DNA of 64,000 nucleotides, taken from Notolepis coatsorum. Taxonomy: Eukaryota > Chordata > Actinopteri > Aulopiformes > Paralepididae. Shown one piece after another: positions 1-10,539 of the stretch (within the stretch, counting starts at the first letter, position 1; every line of letters starts with the position of its first letter). A program made the position numbers and the translations under genes. The stretch lies in assembly GCA_963971535.1 (NCBI GenBank), contig OZ020601.1, positions 25,685,880 to 25,749,879 of the forward strand. Reading direction: 5' to 3'. The notes under the pieces are model-generated. The model worked only from the letters and a program-made list of their open reading frames with translations, did no database searches and was not told the DNA's origin.

Positions 1-29
1 GACCGCATGGGCGGAAGAGGTTTTAATGA

Positions 30-905
30 ATATAGTCCGTAAGGTGAAGGCTGTATCGTTTCGTTCCGTTCCCACCTCGGCGGACTACTAAATGTTCACT
101 CTGGGTGAAAGATATTGGTGTAGATTTAGGAATAAAAAGTTCTCCATTTACAATCCTGCCCGTTTAGCACAATCATAATTTTAGAGTCGGGACTAGATCT
201 TTCCTCGCGAACGGATGAACAGATTGCAGAATTGGTACAATATAGTACAGCTCAATACACACAATTGTTAAGGGGATGCAGACCAGAGAAAGACTTTCGT
301 CTTGTTTACATCAGGGTCCCCCATTTTAAATTCATCAAGACATTTATGACATACACGACATACAGATACAGATATATATCATGACATGTATGACACAAAT
401 CGATCTCTAAACCATGTGTGTATGTCTCAGCAATGGTATGATTCTGGCCTGGTAGGTTAAGCCACCGTTCGACGCAGTTTCTATATCTATCCCACCGTGT
501 CTGTGTAAAATCTTGTACACGTTCTTTCTGAACGGACGTGAGATGCATATAACATTGTTTAGAAACCTTTTTGCGAACTTTAGAGGGTGTTTTCTGTCCA
601 TTTTCGTCTGAAACGTTACTCTGTGGATGTCATTTGTTGTCGCCTGACGGCCGTATCCTCGCAACAAAGAGAGCTGCTATTGGTCGAGCGCAAGATACGT
701 GACCAAACTCACACCAATTGACCAATTGATTGATTGATTCAAATTATGATTGCGCAAAACGGGCAGGATTGTAAATGGAGACATTTTTATTCCTAAATCT
801 ACACCAATAGATCTTTAGGCCAGAGTGAAAATTGTGTAGTCCGCCAAGGTGGGAACGAGAATCGTTTTCTAGCCACTTCTCAGCCTTCACCGTACGGCCT
901 AATAA
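30..905. mobile_element. Fold-back DNA transposon with ~150-bp inverted ends
   Basis: Positions about 30-180 reappear inverted at about 735-905: both ends carry the segments GTGAAGGCTG, GGCGGACTA, ATTCCTAAATCTACACCAAT or its equivalent, and ATTGTAAATGGAGA or its equivalent. The arms are roughly 150 bp and moderately diverged. The ends sit near TA dinucleotides, but no target duplication is certain. The interior holds a LINE tail (213-425) and an unrecognised reading frame (407-667, minus). I see no transposase motif. The superfamily is undetermined. Confidence 0.7.
213..425 (-). mobile_element. LINE 3'-end fragment, uninterrupted
   Basis: Read on the minus strand, this ends in a segment equivalent to ATTCTGCAATCTGTT, the tail also seen at 15250-15460, 22078-22196 and 23385-23535. 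It contains an intact CAATTGTTAAGGGG site (TTAA at 268-271). That site is the empty version of the one filled by the piggyBac MITE at 11129. It is nested in the fold-back element. Confidence 0.7.
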
Positions 906-1068
906 TAAGAGTCAAACTCTATGCTCTTTCCTAGGTGTGGGAATCAATAATGCCAATATCATGACATAGCGAGTACTGTGATACATACATAAGTATTGTA
1001 TGTCACATTATTTATGTAAATAGTAAAAAAGCCAAAGATTTTCACCTTGATTGTTGTTAAATAGATTT
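906..1068. other. Short unresolved AT-rich interval
   Basis: No gene or recognised repeat is seen between the fold-back element and the hAT target duplication. Confidence 0.4.
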
Positions 1069-1076
1069 ATTTCTGC

Positions 1077-1355
1077 TAGGGATGTCCGATATTATCGGCC
1101 TACTGATATTATCGGCCGATATCGGCATTAAAATGTGATATCGGAAAATATCGGTATCGGTTTAAAAAAAAATTATTTTAATTTTAATTTTTTTACATTT
1201 CTATAGAAATGATGTCCGATATTACCGGCCTACCGATATTATCGGCCGATATCGACATTAAAATGTGATATCGGTTGATATCGGTATCGGAAATTAAGAG
1301 TTGGACAATATCGGTATATCGGTATCGGTAAAAAAGCCAATATCGAGCATCCCTA
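1077..1355. mobile_element. hAT MITE with perfect 8-bp target duplication
   Basis: The ends are TAGGGATGTCCGATATT on the left and, on the opposite strand, TAGGGATGCTCGATATT on the right. ATTTCTGC flanks the element exactly on both sides (1069-1076 and 1356-1363), the 8-bp duplication typical of hAT. The interior is built from repeated ATCGG/CCGAT words. It is 279 bp and has no coding capacity. Confidence 0.92.
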
Positions 1356-1363
1356 ATTTCTGC

Positions 1364-1909
1364 ATCACAAAATATTGTTTTGTAATTTTTATAGGCATGT
1401 CTTCAATTCAAGTTCAAGTTCAAGTTTACTTTATTTGCCATGTTCAGTAGACTGACTTGGAATTATAATGTACAAAGCTTAAACAACAACGGAAGTAAAA
1501 GGTTTTGGCTCTTTTACTGTGCTGTTGGTTAAAGTGGTAATTTAATATCCAAATTTGTGTTTGTTATGGTGACATATATTGGTGATAAGCGATAAGGGAA
1601 GGGCAACTCACAACATTACTATTGAATACTGGGAACTAGTCGATTACTAATCAACCCCCAGCTAGCTGGCTACTGTCATTGCTAACAGCTAATTAGCAGA
1701 TGGAACTTGCATATTTCGGGAACAAAAGCATTACAGTAATCACTGATGCTTGAAATGTGTGAACTTAGTGAAACGACCCATCAGTTTATAGGGTCCCCTC
1801 TCAATACACTACACATTGTAGGTGCCGGTAAAACAAGAGAAAATATATTTTTTGATTCGCATAAAACAATAGAATAACAACTATCTGAATATTTTAAAAT
1901 GTATGCCTA
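1364..1909. other. Non-coding interval with a short LINE tail
   Basis: Around 1400-1440 the text AAGTTCAAGTTTACTTTATT resembles the reverse complement of a LINE poly-adenylation tail. The rest is AT-rich with no recognised gene. Confidence 0.35.
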
Positions 1910-2338
1910 TGTAACGGAGGTCCGTGAGTAATATCCACAGTCACGATGGACGTGTGTTGTGAAGTGACTGTGGCAGTAAACAGTACTGCGAGTTAAACTC
2001 ACTTCCCCTTAAAAGACACATAGACACGTTACCAAGAAGTGAATTCACCTCTTGGTATAGCGGACTATGCGGTGCGGTGCGGCCAACCCGGGTTAGAAAC
2101 TCCCTCGGGGCATCGAAATGTAATACAACGCAGAGGAGTAACATACGATCGGTCAGACCTTTCCCTATAAGCGATTATTGCTGGTGTAGTTTTGCACTGT
2201 ATTGACTTGCTTTCCATCTTGAAAATTCATGCTAACTACTGAGTTACTCTATTCATTCCAAATAAACTGCTGTTGCTGCTGGAACAAACAAACGTCCTGT
2301 GTGCCTGATGATTTCCCCGGGAATGTCCTACCAGACAC
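1910..2338 (+). mobile_element. LTR-like sequence (possible solo LTR)
   Basis: The interval starts TGTAACGG and ends near CAGACA. It has an AATAAA signal near 2262 followed by a GT-rich stretch, as in an LTR R-U5 region. It holds a 10-bp stem (1935-1944 with 1964-1973) and a 28-bp near-perfect palindrome (2030-2057). I could not find a matching 5-bp target duplication, so the boundaries and the LTR identity are tentative. Confidence 0.35.
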
Positions 2339-3161
2339 CACTGTTTAGAACAGCTAAGAACAGCAAATGTAAAGTAAAAGCATTCATGGGGATGGTTTAT
2401 AGGCTGAATCAATATTGTGTTATCAGTTGGTGATAGAGTGGTATAAAATAGGCACCACCACCACCAGTACTCTTTCCATTTTAAAGTGACATCCTACCAT
2501 ATGACTTCCTCCTATTTCCAGTGCATATAGCCTGTACATATCCTGTGGTCACTTGTTTGAGGCTATGTGTTTTAACTCAACTCCAGTCCCCTAGGCCGAA
2601 GCAGTACTCATCAAATATTGATAATGATGTTCTTTCCAGGGAGGTAAAAGTCTATTCTGCTTCCCCATAATGCAGTAAGACAGAAACAAAAGCTATTGCC
2701 TGCGGGACAGAGTGCACCAGAAATAGACTCATAGTTATAGTGACATCTTCCTCTGGTGCGTGCAGCAGGGGTATTGCTTCATGTAATGGTTTATCAACAA
2801 ATAAAACAACAATTTTCTGTTATTATTACCGAGTGAAAATAGAGAAAGCACAGGTATTAATTTAAGCAGCTCTGAACTTGGCCTGATACGGATATCACCT
2901 TACATTCTGCAACAGAAATCTCCAGATCAGGGAACAAAAGCCATTTATGAACGCTGAAATGAGTGTGGATTAATGTAGAACACTGTTGAGTGTTAATTAA
3001 TGTAGAACAAATATAACAAGTTCATAATAGGGCTGTCGGAACCAATTTCAATACTCTCATTTAATTTGAATTAAAAAAATATGTAAATACAAATAGAAAA
3101 TACATTATTGATATGAGGTGAACTGAAAATGAATCACTGGTTCTTCTCATGATTTTAGAAA
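2339..3161. other. Non-coding interval, nothing recognised
   Basis: No open reading frame, RNA gene or repeat end is recognised. A short CCA-repeat lies near 2455. Confidence 0.4.
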
Positions 3162-3206
3162 AATGTGCCTGTAATACAAGCCAACAACTTGTATTACAGG
3201 CACATT
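3162..3206. repeat. Perfect 19-bp stem-loop
   Basis: The 19 bases at 3162-3180 are exactly complementary to 3188-3206, with a 7-nt loop. This is a perfect snapback in otherwise unremarkable DNA. Confidence 0.9.
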
Positions 3207-3273
3207 GAATTACACAACATTGAACTTGTTAACTATGCACATTCTACACCTGCTTTGATGTGGTGATATGTGA

Positions 3274-4237
3274 TTAACACTTTGAGTGCCACTCACGAGA
3301 TATCTCGGGTTTTTAATAGTGACGTTGAAAGCCACTCACGAGATTTCTCGGATTTTTATTTTTAATTTTTTTTAGCGATCTGAAAAATTATTGCATCACC
3401 CGAGCCTACCCGAGTATAGCGAGCCTACCCGAGTATAGCCGAGCGGCGCCGGCGATCACTGTGGAAAAAAGCGCCCCCTGTCGTCTCCCAGATGACATAA
3501 GTGATTTTGGAATGGACTCAATGAAAATGAATGGGGAAAAAAATCCGGTACTCCACATTTTCCAGTTCACTGATCCAGCCGGGGTTACCACAGTTCATTC
3601 TGGAACCTCAGATCCCCGCTGATCATGGAGTTCTACAGTATCGCGTTGGATCCATACACGTATCGATTTTTTCAAATGGTGATCAGGAATTGGAATATAC
3701 CAGTTGGATACCATCTGATGTTAGGTAAGGACTCTATGTTATCAGTGGTAGGATAATCAGAGTAAGTTTGATGAAGTTATAAGCTGTTTTGTGAAATGTC
3801 TTCTTTCGGTTTCACTGTAAAAGTCCGAGAGGAAATCAACGAGGCGATTATCCGTGCGCGGCCGTAATGTGCTTGCGTGCAAGTATAATATTGATCATCT
3901 AGCGTTTATTTGAAAACGATTCATAAAAAGGCAGACGGATATCAACGTTGTGGAATATTCCACTAAAAGACGATTTTCATAGAATGCTCCAGAATGAGCT
4001 GTTTTTTATATCAAAACGGGGGCTTTTCTAACTGCTCTGAAACGGAAACGACGCGATAAAAAAACAATCTGCCTTGACAGCACTGACTGGAAAATAGTCT
4101 TTGATAATGCGATGGGCAGATTAGACACATAGCCATAATTTAAAACATAGATTAGGCGATATTAACGTTAACATTGGCGCCGATGGTGGCATTCAGCCGG
4201 TAAAAAGGAAAACCAGGCGTGACGCTCAAAGTGTTAA
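3274..4237 (+). mobile_element. piggyBac-type MITE, member a (964 bp)
   Basis: TTAA lies at both ends (3274-3277, 4234-4237). The left end reads TTAACACTTTGAGTGCC and the right end, inverted, TTAACACTTTGAGCGTC. The TIR core TTGAGTGCC (3282-3290) recurs as TTGAAAGCC at 3325-3333, 43 bp away. At the right end TTGAGCGTC recurs as CTGAATGCC 33 bp inward. Palindromes CGAGATATCTCG and CGAGATTTCTCG follow the two left motifs. The interior is homologous to 4773-5688 and 25170-25834. It has no transposase. Confidence 0.9.
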
Positions 4238-4772
4238 TAATATCATTCATATTTCAATTTGCCTTGTTTCAGCCTATTCATAGTCAAATGCTATTCTAAG
4301 GGAGAACTCACAGCCCTGATGATATGTAACAGTTTCTTAGGTGTTAAATTGGTGTATTAACAACATGACTTGAAACACGCAAGGTAAAGATTGCACTTCA
4401 AATTATAAAAATGCGTCAAAATCATAAGCAAACGGAATATATCAACAACCGTTGGAACCCCTCAGAAGGCCAAACGGAATGTTGTGTTTGGCCAAATGTG
4501 GCCACAGGGCCCCGGTTTAGCCAGTACTGAATCAGTCTTCTCAGAATTACAGAGATAGCATCAGGTACTCAGCACTGGAAGCTTTTGTTCATTCATCGTC
4601 ACCCTGAAGTCTCCAGTCTTGTTTTAGATGAACTCAGTCAACAAAGGCAAAGTGATTCTGCACAAAAGCACCTTGTGTTTAAACACTAACAGTACCCACT
4701 CTAAAACACTTCTGTTTAACCATAACAGCAACAACAACAACAACAACAGTACCCACTCTAAAACACTTATCT
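4238..4772. other. Interval ending in 41-bp-type minisatellite
   Basis: This is mostly unrecognised sequence. From about 4690 it contains two copies of the dispersed unit marked by TACCCACTCTAAAACACTT. The TTAA of this unit is the target of the next element. Confidence 0.5.
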
Positions 4773-5688
4773 TTAACACTTTGGATGCCACACCCGAGAT
4801 TTCTCGGGTTTACCCCCCGACCGCTGAATGCCCATCACGAGATTTCTTGTTTTCTTTTTTTTTTTATTAGCGTTCTGAAATCATATTGCATCAAGCGAGC
4901 CTACCGTTGGATATCCAGGCACCGCCGGCGCTCAGATGTGAAAAAAGCGCCCCCTATCGTCTCCCAGATGGTAAATCACCCTTTTGGAGTGGACTCAATG
5001 AAAGTGAATGGGAGAACGGATTTCTGACTCCACATTTTACTTCTCACTGATGTAACCGGGGTCTATCAGAGTTCATTCTGGAACCTTGGTGCCACGGCGA
5101 ATATGTGTTATACTGTACACACGATGGATCAACAATACAATTATCGATTTTTTCTAATGGCGATCGGAAATTGGAATAAACCATTTGGATACCATGTGAT
5201 GTCAGGTCAGGAATCTATGTTATCAGTCTTAGGATAATCAGACTCGTTTTCACGGAGATATAAGCGTTTCCACTATATGTGATATTGCTGTTTCACTGTA
5301 AAAGCCATCAGGAAATAAGAGCAGCGATTATCAGCGCGCGCACACATATACTATCGATCATCTAGCGTTTATTTGAAAACGATTCATAAATAGGCAGACA
5401 AATGACAACGTTCTGGAATATTCCAGTAAAAGACGATTATCATCATAGGGTTGTTTTTTCCGCGAAAACGAGTGATTTTCAAAATGCTATCAAACGGAAA
5501 TGAAGCGATAAAAAAACAATCTGCCTTGACAATGTTGACTGGAAAATGAGTCTTTGATAAGCAACGGGCAGATTAGACACATAGCCATAATTTAAAACAT
5601 AGATTAGGCGATATTAAGTTAACATTGGAGTGGGTTTGGGCATCAAGGGGGTAAAAAGGAAAACATGGCGTGGCATCCAAATTGTTAA
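4773..5688 (+). mobile_element. piggyBac-type MITE, member b (916 bp)
   Basis: The ends are TTAACACTTTGGATGCC on the left and, inverted, TTAACAATTTGGATGCC on the right, with TTAA on both sides. The left TTGGATGCC (4781-4789) recurs as CTGAATGCC at 4824-4832 (43 bp); the right-end copy recurs at 33 bp. CCCGAGATTTCTCGGG, a near-perfect palindrome, follows the left TIR. It is inserted into the TTAA of a TGTTTAACC minisatellite unit, whose two halves flank it. Confidence 0.9.
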
Positions 5689-5739
5689 CCATAACAACAA
5701 CAACAACAACAAAAGTACCCACTCTAAAACACTCCTGTT

Positions 5740-5975
5740 TAACCTTCTTATTCTTATCCGTCTTGGACTATGGTGATGTGATTTATAGGCATGCTGTGGC
5801 CTCAACCCTTAAATCCCTGTATATCACTCTCTCAGATTCAACACAGATAGATACGACACTCATCACTGTGTCCTTTATGAGAAGGTTGGTTGGTCCTCAC
5901 TGATGGTGAGGCTCAACAAACACTGGTATTTGCACATTTGTAAGGCCCTTATTGGTAAGCTACCTCCTTAGGGCG
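5740..5975 (+). pseudogene. LINE reverse transcriptase C-terminal fragment
   Basis: In shifting frames this encodes a segment like LDYGDVIYRHAVASTLKSL followed by LYEK-type and KALIGKL-type text. This resembles the region downstream of the catalytic core in fish non-LTR reverse transcriptases. At least two frame changes and missing flanks mark it as dead. The clade is not determined. Confidence 0.6.
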
Positions 5976-6679
5976 CGGATCCACCTGCCTCATATTTATG
6001 ACCGCACACGTCTTTTTTCAATGTATCCCAATGGGGAGAGAGCGTATGCGGCCGCATGTGCCGCCTATAGGAAATGCGCTGCAGTCGGCTTCTTTTTTCA
6101 GCTTTTTTGTGCGGCCGAAAGTTGAAACTTTCTGAACTTTCAGAGCGATGCGCTGAGCTCATTTTCAGACAACCAATCACAGCCGTTCATATCTACCACT
6201 CTGTTTGTAACCTGACACCGGAGCTGCCTGCCTGTCTCCCACAGTAGACGGGCCATTGAGATTCGCGACAAAACACAAATACACTAATAATAATAACTAC
6301 ACGAATACACTACTAAAAAGCTAATAAAAAGCAAAGGGCGAACTGTGGTGTCAGGCAATAACTATATATATAATTAATATACAATAAAGTTATTAAAATA
6401 TGCTATAATATGTGCAAAACCGCGGCAGGAAAAAACGATAAAAGGATGGCTGTAGATTTCTTTCTGTCATCTACAAGATGCGCTTCATGCCAGCACTGCC
6501 GGCGCACTGCAAGTGTTTTTGTGAGATTGGTGGACGCGGGCCCTTATACTTCATTATTGGATATTGGAATGGAATTCTGGAACCTATGGAACCTGTTTTA
6601 GTGACTGGCTGGTCCTTAAAGTCCCTCGAGTTTGCTCGGAACAGGGTCAATCTGCATTTTGCTATGATGCCCCTAGGTC
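5976..6679. other. Unresolved interval
   Basis: This includes a GC-rich stretch (5974-6180) with many GCGGCC words and an AT-rich stretch near 6360-6410. A minus frame (5968-6180) and a plus frame (6410-6601) are open, but I recognise no domain in them. Confidence 0.35.
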
Positions 6680-7745
6680 ATGGCAGACCCCAGGTGGTGA
6701 GAGCAGGCAACTGCACTTCCTCATCCATCACTCTCAACATAGGGGCCCCCCAGGGCTGTGTTCTGAGTCCCCTCCTCTACTCCCTGTACACACATGACTG
6801 TGTGGCACAGCGGAACAACAACACAATCATCAAATTTGCTGACGACACAGTAGTGGTGGGCCTGATCTCTGCAAACGACGAGAGGGCCTACCTGGAGGAG
6901 GTCAAGGTTCTAGCGGGATGGTGTCAAGAGAACAGCCTCTCCCTGAACGTCAGCAAAACAAAGGAGATGATTGTGGACTTTAGGAGGTCGGGGGTCAGGG
7001 ACTACAGCCCCCTCAGCATCGACGGGGCACCGGTTGAGAGAGTGAACAGTTTTAAGTACCTCCCACAAGAGCCCACATATCCGAGGACTTGACATGGACC
7101 ACACACATTGGCACTGACAGTGTTATCAAGAAGGCACGACAAAGCCTCTACTTCCTTAGGCACTTAAGGAAGTTCAACGTGAGTCAGAAGATCCTCAAGA
7201 ACTTCTACTCATGCACAATAGAGAGCATCCCGACTGGCAATATCACCTCCTGGTTTGGGAATAGCACTGCACAAGACCGCAGCAGACTACAGAGAGTGGC
7301 CCGTTCAGCCGAACGCACAATTCCCACCCTACAAGGCATTTACAACAAGCGGTGCATGGGCAAGGCCAAGAGAATAATCAAAGACTCCAGCCACAAAAAC
7401 AATTGCCTCTTTGAACTGCTGCGGTCAGGCAAGCGATACCGGAGTCTCATGGCAAGCACAGAGAGACTCAGAAGGAGCTTCTATCCCCAGGCCATCAGGA
7501 TGCTCAATGAACAATGATTGAACAATGAACAATAACAGGCCATCAACACACCCACAGCACACACACACACTCACTTTAAATAAACAACACACTGTAGCAC
7601 CCACTTTACCACACTGTACACTTTTACACTTTATATTTATATTGATAAGGGAATTGCACACTAGCACACTCTCAGGAGCAACAGAAGGAAGCATTTCATG
7701 CAAAGTATTCTGTATTTCTGTATGACAAATAATAATAAAGAAGAA
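6680..7745 (+). pseudogene. Non-LTR retrotransposon (LINE), 5'-truncated copy 1
   Basis: It encodes the reverse transcriptase catalytic part ([16 protein letters not shown], then FADDTVVVG around 6835-6861), the thumb, and the C-terminal region ending QAIRMLNEQ at 7517. The frame shifts near 7060-7090, where KYL should continue to [10 protein letters not shown]. The 3' UTR ends in TATGACAAATAATAAAGAAG. It is nearly the same family as 54500-57030 in the opposite orientation. It is likely in the L2/Rex1-like group, but the clade is an inference. It is cut off 5' of RPQVVRAGN and is not functional. Confidence 0.85.
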
Positions 7746-7762
7746 GAAACTCCCAACAGTCC

Positions 7763-7968
7763 TTAACACATTGGGCGCCGGACCCGACTAAAGTCGGGTT
7801 AACTAGCCGGACGTTGAGCGCAAGGACCCCTGACTATATTATTAGATCCATAGCTATAATATATAATATAGCTTTAGGCCTGCAAACACAGCCACGTATC
7901 CCCATGTTAAAAGGCGATGGCATTTCAATGGTAAGTTAATCAGCGACCCCTGGCGCTGAAAGTGTTAA
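7763..7968 (+). mobile_element. piggyBac-type MITE, member c (206 bp)
   Basis: TTAA lies at 7763-7766 and 7965-7968. The left end is TTAACACATTGGGCGCCGG; the right end, inverted, is TTAACACTTTCAGCGCC. TTGGGCGCC (7771-7779) recurs as TTGAGCGCA at 7814-7822 (43 bp), and the right-end motif recurs as TGAAATGCC at 33 bp. The palindrome CCCGACTAAAGTCGGG lies between the left motifs. It keeps both end modules in 206 bp, close to a minimal set of ends. Confidence 0.88.
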
Positions 7969-8156
7969 GCTTGGCAGGGGTGGCACTCCCGTCGCCTTGC
8001 ATGGCGGTGTGACTCGTTTGAGTGGCGCACGGGCTGTGGTTTCATTCAGTCATGATGTGCTTTATCGGGGGGGGGGTCTTGGATGTGGATGTGGTGGGGA
8101 TTGATGTGTGGGGTGTTTGGGGGACTGGCTGTTCCGGGGGGGGTTCACATGCCTTC
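7969..8156. other. Unrecognised G-rich interval
   Basis: It contains runs of 7-10 G on the plus strand (8066-8076, 8136-8144). No gene is seen. Confidence 0.4.
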
Positions 8157-8560
8157 GAGCAACACTGTACTTATTGTACTTATTTTACAAGTACAGTGTT
8201 GCTCACATGGCTTCAAGCAACACTGTACTTATTGTACTTATTTTATGCCTATTCTTATGTCTGCACTTTCTAGAGTGCACTACTTTTATTGTATTTTATA
8301 CCTATTATTATGTCTGCACTTTATGCATTGCTTTTATTCTGTCAACTGTATGCTAATTTTATGCCTATCGCTGCTGTCGGGACAAAACCTCATAACTCCA
8401 AAAACCCAACAAAAAAAAAATTTAAAAATGGAGTTATGAGGTTTTGTCCCGACAGCAGCGCTATGTTAATTGTATGCTATTTGCTGTGAAGCACTTTGAG
8501 CTGCAAACCATGTATGAAAGTTGCTAAATAAAGTTCTTATTATTATATGCATTTTTTTTG
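8157..8560 (+). mobile_element. LINE/SINE 3' tail with two snapback inserts
   Basis: The stretch ends GAAGCACTTTGAGCTGC...AATAAAGTTCTTATTATTA, a common fish retroposon tail. A duplicated AACACTGTACTTATTGTACTT segment forms a perfect 16-bp stem (8157-8172 with 8189-8204). A second insert, 8369-8460, is a perfect 32-bp-arm hairpin with an A-rich loop. Confidence 0.6.
8369..8460. repeat. Perfect 32-bp-arm hairpin (92 bp)
   Basis: 8369-8400 is exactly complementary to 8429-8460, with a 28-nt loop of A-rich sequence. It interrupts a LINE/SINE tail whose sequence resumes on both sides (ATGCTAATTTTATG before, ATGTTAATTGTATG after). Confidence 0.92.
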
Positions 8561-8599
8561 CTTTTTTCTGTTTAAATAAAGACTTGAAATGAAATGAAA

Positions 8600-8715
8600 A
8601 CACTGGTTTCTGTTTAACCTCAATAACATCAGTACCCACTCTAAAACACTTCTGTTTAACCTCGATAACAGTACGCACTTTAAAACACATCTGTTTAACC
8701 TCAACAACAGTGTGA
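8600..8715. repeat. Dispersed minisatellite, three units
   Basis: About three degenerate copies of the unit containing CAGTACCCACTCTAAAACAC and CTGTTTAACCTC, the same unit as the main array at 13640-14345. Confidence 0.8.
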
Positions 8716-9382
8716 GGGCCGACGATCCACTCCACTGGTTAAATTACTTACTTGTGAGTAGTACGTTCGTTGATAAAGAAAAGTAATGTCCACAGCCGCT
8801 CCAGTGCAAAGCAAAGATATCCAAATGGTTTATTTGCGAAGTCTTTCTTTACAGAAGTGGTCCTAAATCTACTTTCCTAAATATTCCTGTCACTACTACA
8901 AATACTACTACAAGTGGCTCCTACTAGCTACAAGTACTAATACAAGCTACAAGTAGGCCTACTACTACAAGGTAAGAAAACTGTATTTTCCCAGTCTCCA
9001 AAATTACCGCAGACTCGACACATGTCCATCCGTTCGGTCCTGTTCAGTCTGGTCGAAGATGCAAAACTGCCGTTCTTCTTCTTCTTCTTATTTGAATTTC
9101 CGGCAGAGTAGACGCATCGAGGCGTATTACTGCCCTCCGCAATTCTTTTTATGGGCTCTTCTTCTTCTCCTTCTTCTCCTTCTTTTCTTCTTCTACTGGA
9201 CCCCGTCATCACCTACATTGTCCATTGGAGTGCAGCTACTGCTGCTACTTCCTGTCTGAGCCCCCCTCCGCGGGATTTCTTATACTACACTAGTGGTGTT
9301 CCATCTTTAGGCCTCTTCAACTCACACTTTCTCCTTCTTCTCTGCTCCTCTTGCCTGTCCAATACTAATACATACACTAACG
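8716..9382. other. Unresolved interval with (TTC) tracts
   Basis: ACTACTACAAG words at 8890-8970 and TTCTTC tracts at 9070-9200 dominate. No conserved coding frame is recognised. The last part may be the 3' UTR of the LINE remnant that follows on the minus strand. Confidence 0.35.
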
Positions 9383-10201
9383 CTATATCCTCTGGTACAA
9401 CTCTGACGCATGCAGAAATGTCAGCACTGCCTCTGTGATCAACTGGTGGTTCTCATTATCCATGCCAAAGAATGATTTAAGAGAGAAGGAAGATACTCCC
9501 AGCTCTACCAGACTTTTATAAAAGATTTCCCTCTCTTTCCTATACCTTTCACATTCTAGGAAGACATGCCCGACAGTTTCAGTCTCTCCACATTCACACA
9601 CCCCATCTGGATGTTTGCCCACAATGAACAAGCTACTGTTCAACCCACAGTGCCCCAGCCTCAGTCTACACATCTTCACCCTATCACTCCTTGACCCATA
9701 TCCCTCCACCTTGATCTTGACCCGAGGCTGCAGAGAGAAATAGTGCCTTCCCTTGGTCCCCCTTTCCCACTCATCCTGCCACTCAGCCTCAACTCCTTTC
9801 TTTATCTTATCTCTGAGTTCTACTCTTCCCATTGAAATACCTATCTCTTCCTCCCTTCCCAGGCTCTGTTTGGCAAGGGAGTCAGCCATCTCATTCCCCG
9901 CAATCCCAGCGTGTCCCGGGACCCAACAAAACTCCACTGACCAGCCTGCCTTCGCAATCCTATATAAAACCAACATTATTTCCTGAATGAGATCAGGGCG
10001 AGCTTTAGACCCACCTGCACTCAGAGCCATCAGTGCAGCAGCCGAGTCAGAGCATATAATCACCTGGCTTGGTCCCACTTCCTCCACCCACCACAATGCC
10101 CAGAGGATGGCAAGCAACTCTGTCACAAATACTGAGCTGCCATCGGATATTCTTTGTCCCTTACCGATCCCGAGGAAACGCCCGCTTATATAGAGACCCA
10201 A
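9383..10201 (-). pseudogene. LINE-derived RNase H domain, 5'-truncated (272 codons open)
   Basis: The minus frame carries an RNase H fold: TELLAILWAL with the conserved Glu (about residue 28), ICSDSAAALMAL with the second Asp (about 53), FCWVPGHAGIAGNEMADSLA with the conserved His and last Asp (about 93-110). A Cys/His-rich tail (CECGETETVGHVFLEC) near residues 203-218 follows. Fish LINEs of the I/Nimb type carry such an RNase H after the reverse transcriptase, so that is the likely source. The first catalytic Asp of the family (TDGS-type motif) would lie upstream and is missing, and there is no reverse transcriptase ahead of it. The long undamaged frame suggests recent truncation. Confidence 0.8.
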
Positions 10202-10202
10202 A

Positions 10203-10347
10203 TGTTCTAGAATGTTCGGTTATGACATCATACGGTGACATCACGAAGATTCCATAACTTCTATCATGACGTCATACTGTGGTTCTAGAACATTCTAGAA
10301 AGTTATATTACGACATCACCACAAACGTTCTAGAAGGTTCTATGTTC
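10203..10347. promoter_or_regulatory. Cluster of heat-shock-element-like and CRE sites
   Basis: Three arrays of alternating TTC/GAA at exact 5-bp steps: 10205-10217 (three units), 10283-10300 (four units), 10328-10340 (three units). A perfect CRE palindrome TGACGTCA lies at 10267-10274 with TGACATCA variants around it. These match the consensus for HSF and CREB/ATF. Binding is untested. The cluster abuts the 5' side of the RNase H frame on the minus strand. Confidence 0.55.
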
Positions 10348-10435
10348 TAGATTGCACTATTATGACAAGTACGACGGTTCAATGACTTTATCTAAATCCA
10401 ATCAATATTAAATACAATAACCTAAATATATATAG

Positions 10436-10536
10436 CTTTGGCTCTTACAAACAGTACCCACTCTAAAACACTTCTGTTTAACCTCAACAACAACAAAAAC
10501 TAGTGAGGGGTGGGGGGGGGGGGGGGGGGGGGGGGG
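10436..10536. repeat. One minisatellite unit and a poly-G run
   Basis: A single copy of the dispersed 41-bp unit lies at about 10450-10495, followed by about 26 G (10511-10536). Confidence 0.7.
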
Positions 10537-10539
10537 ACA

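Noticed and set aside
17..27. PCNA-binding (PIP-like) motif QTKLAF at residues 20-25 of the transposase (residue numbers, not bases)
   Set aside because: The spacing is one residue short of the consensus and the second aromatic is absent; resemblance only.
6478..6680. N-terminal extension of the LINE frame
   Set aside because: Similarity to the second LINE copy begins only at RPQVVRAGN (about 6685), so upstream codons are chance.
10185..10193. TATA box (minus TATATAAG) for the RNase H frame
   Set aside because: It lies inside the coding similarity (LYIS codons), so it is likely coincidental.
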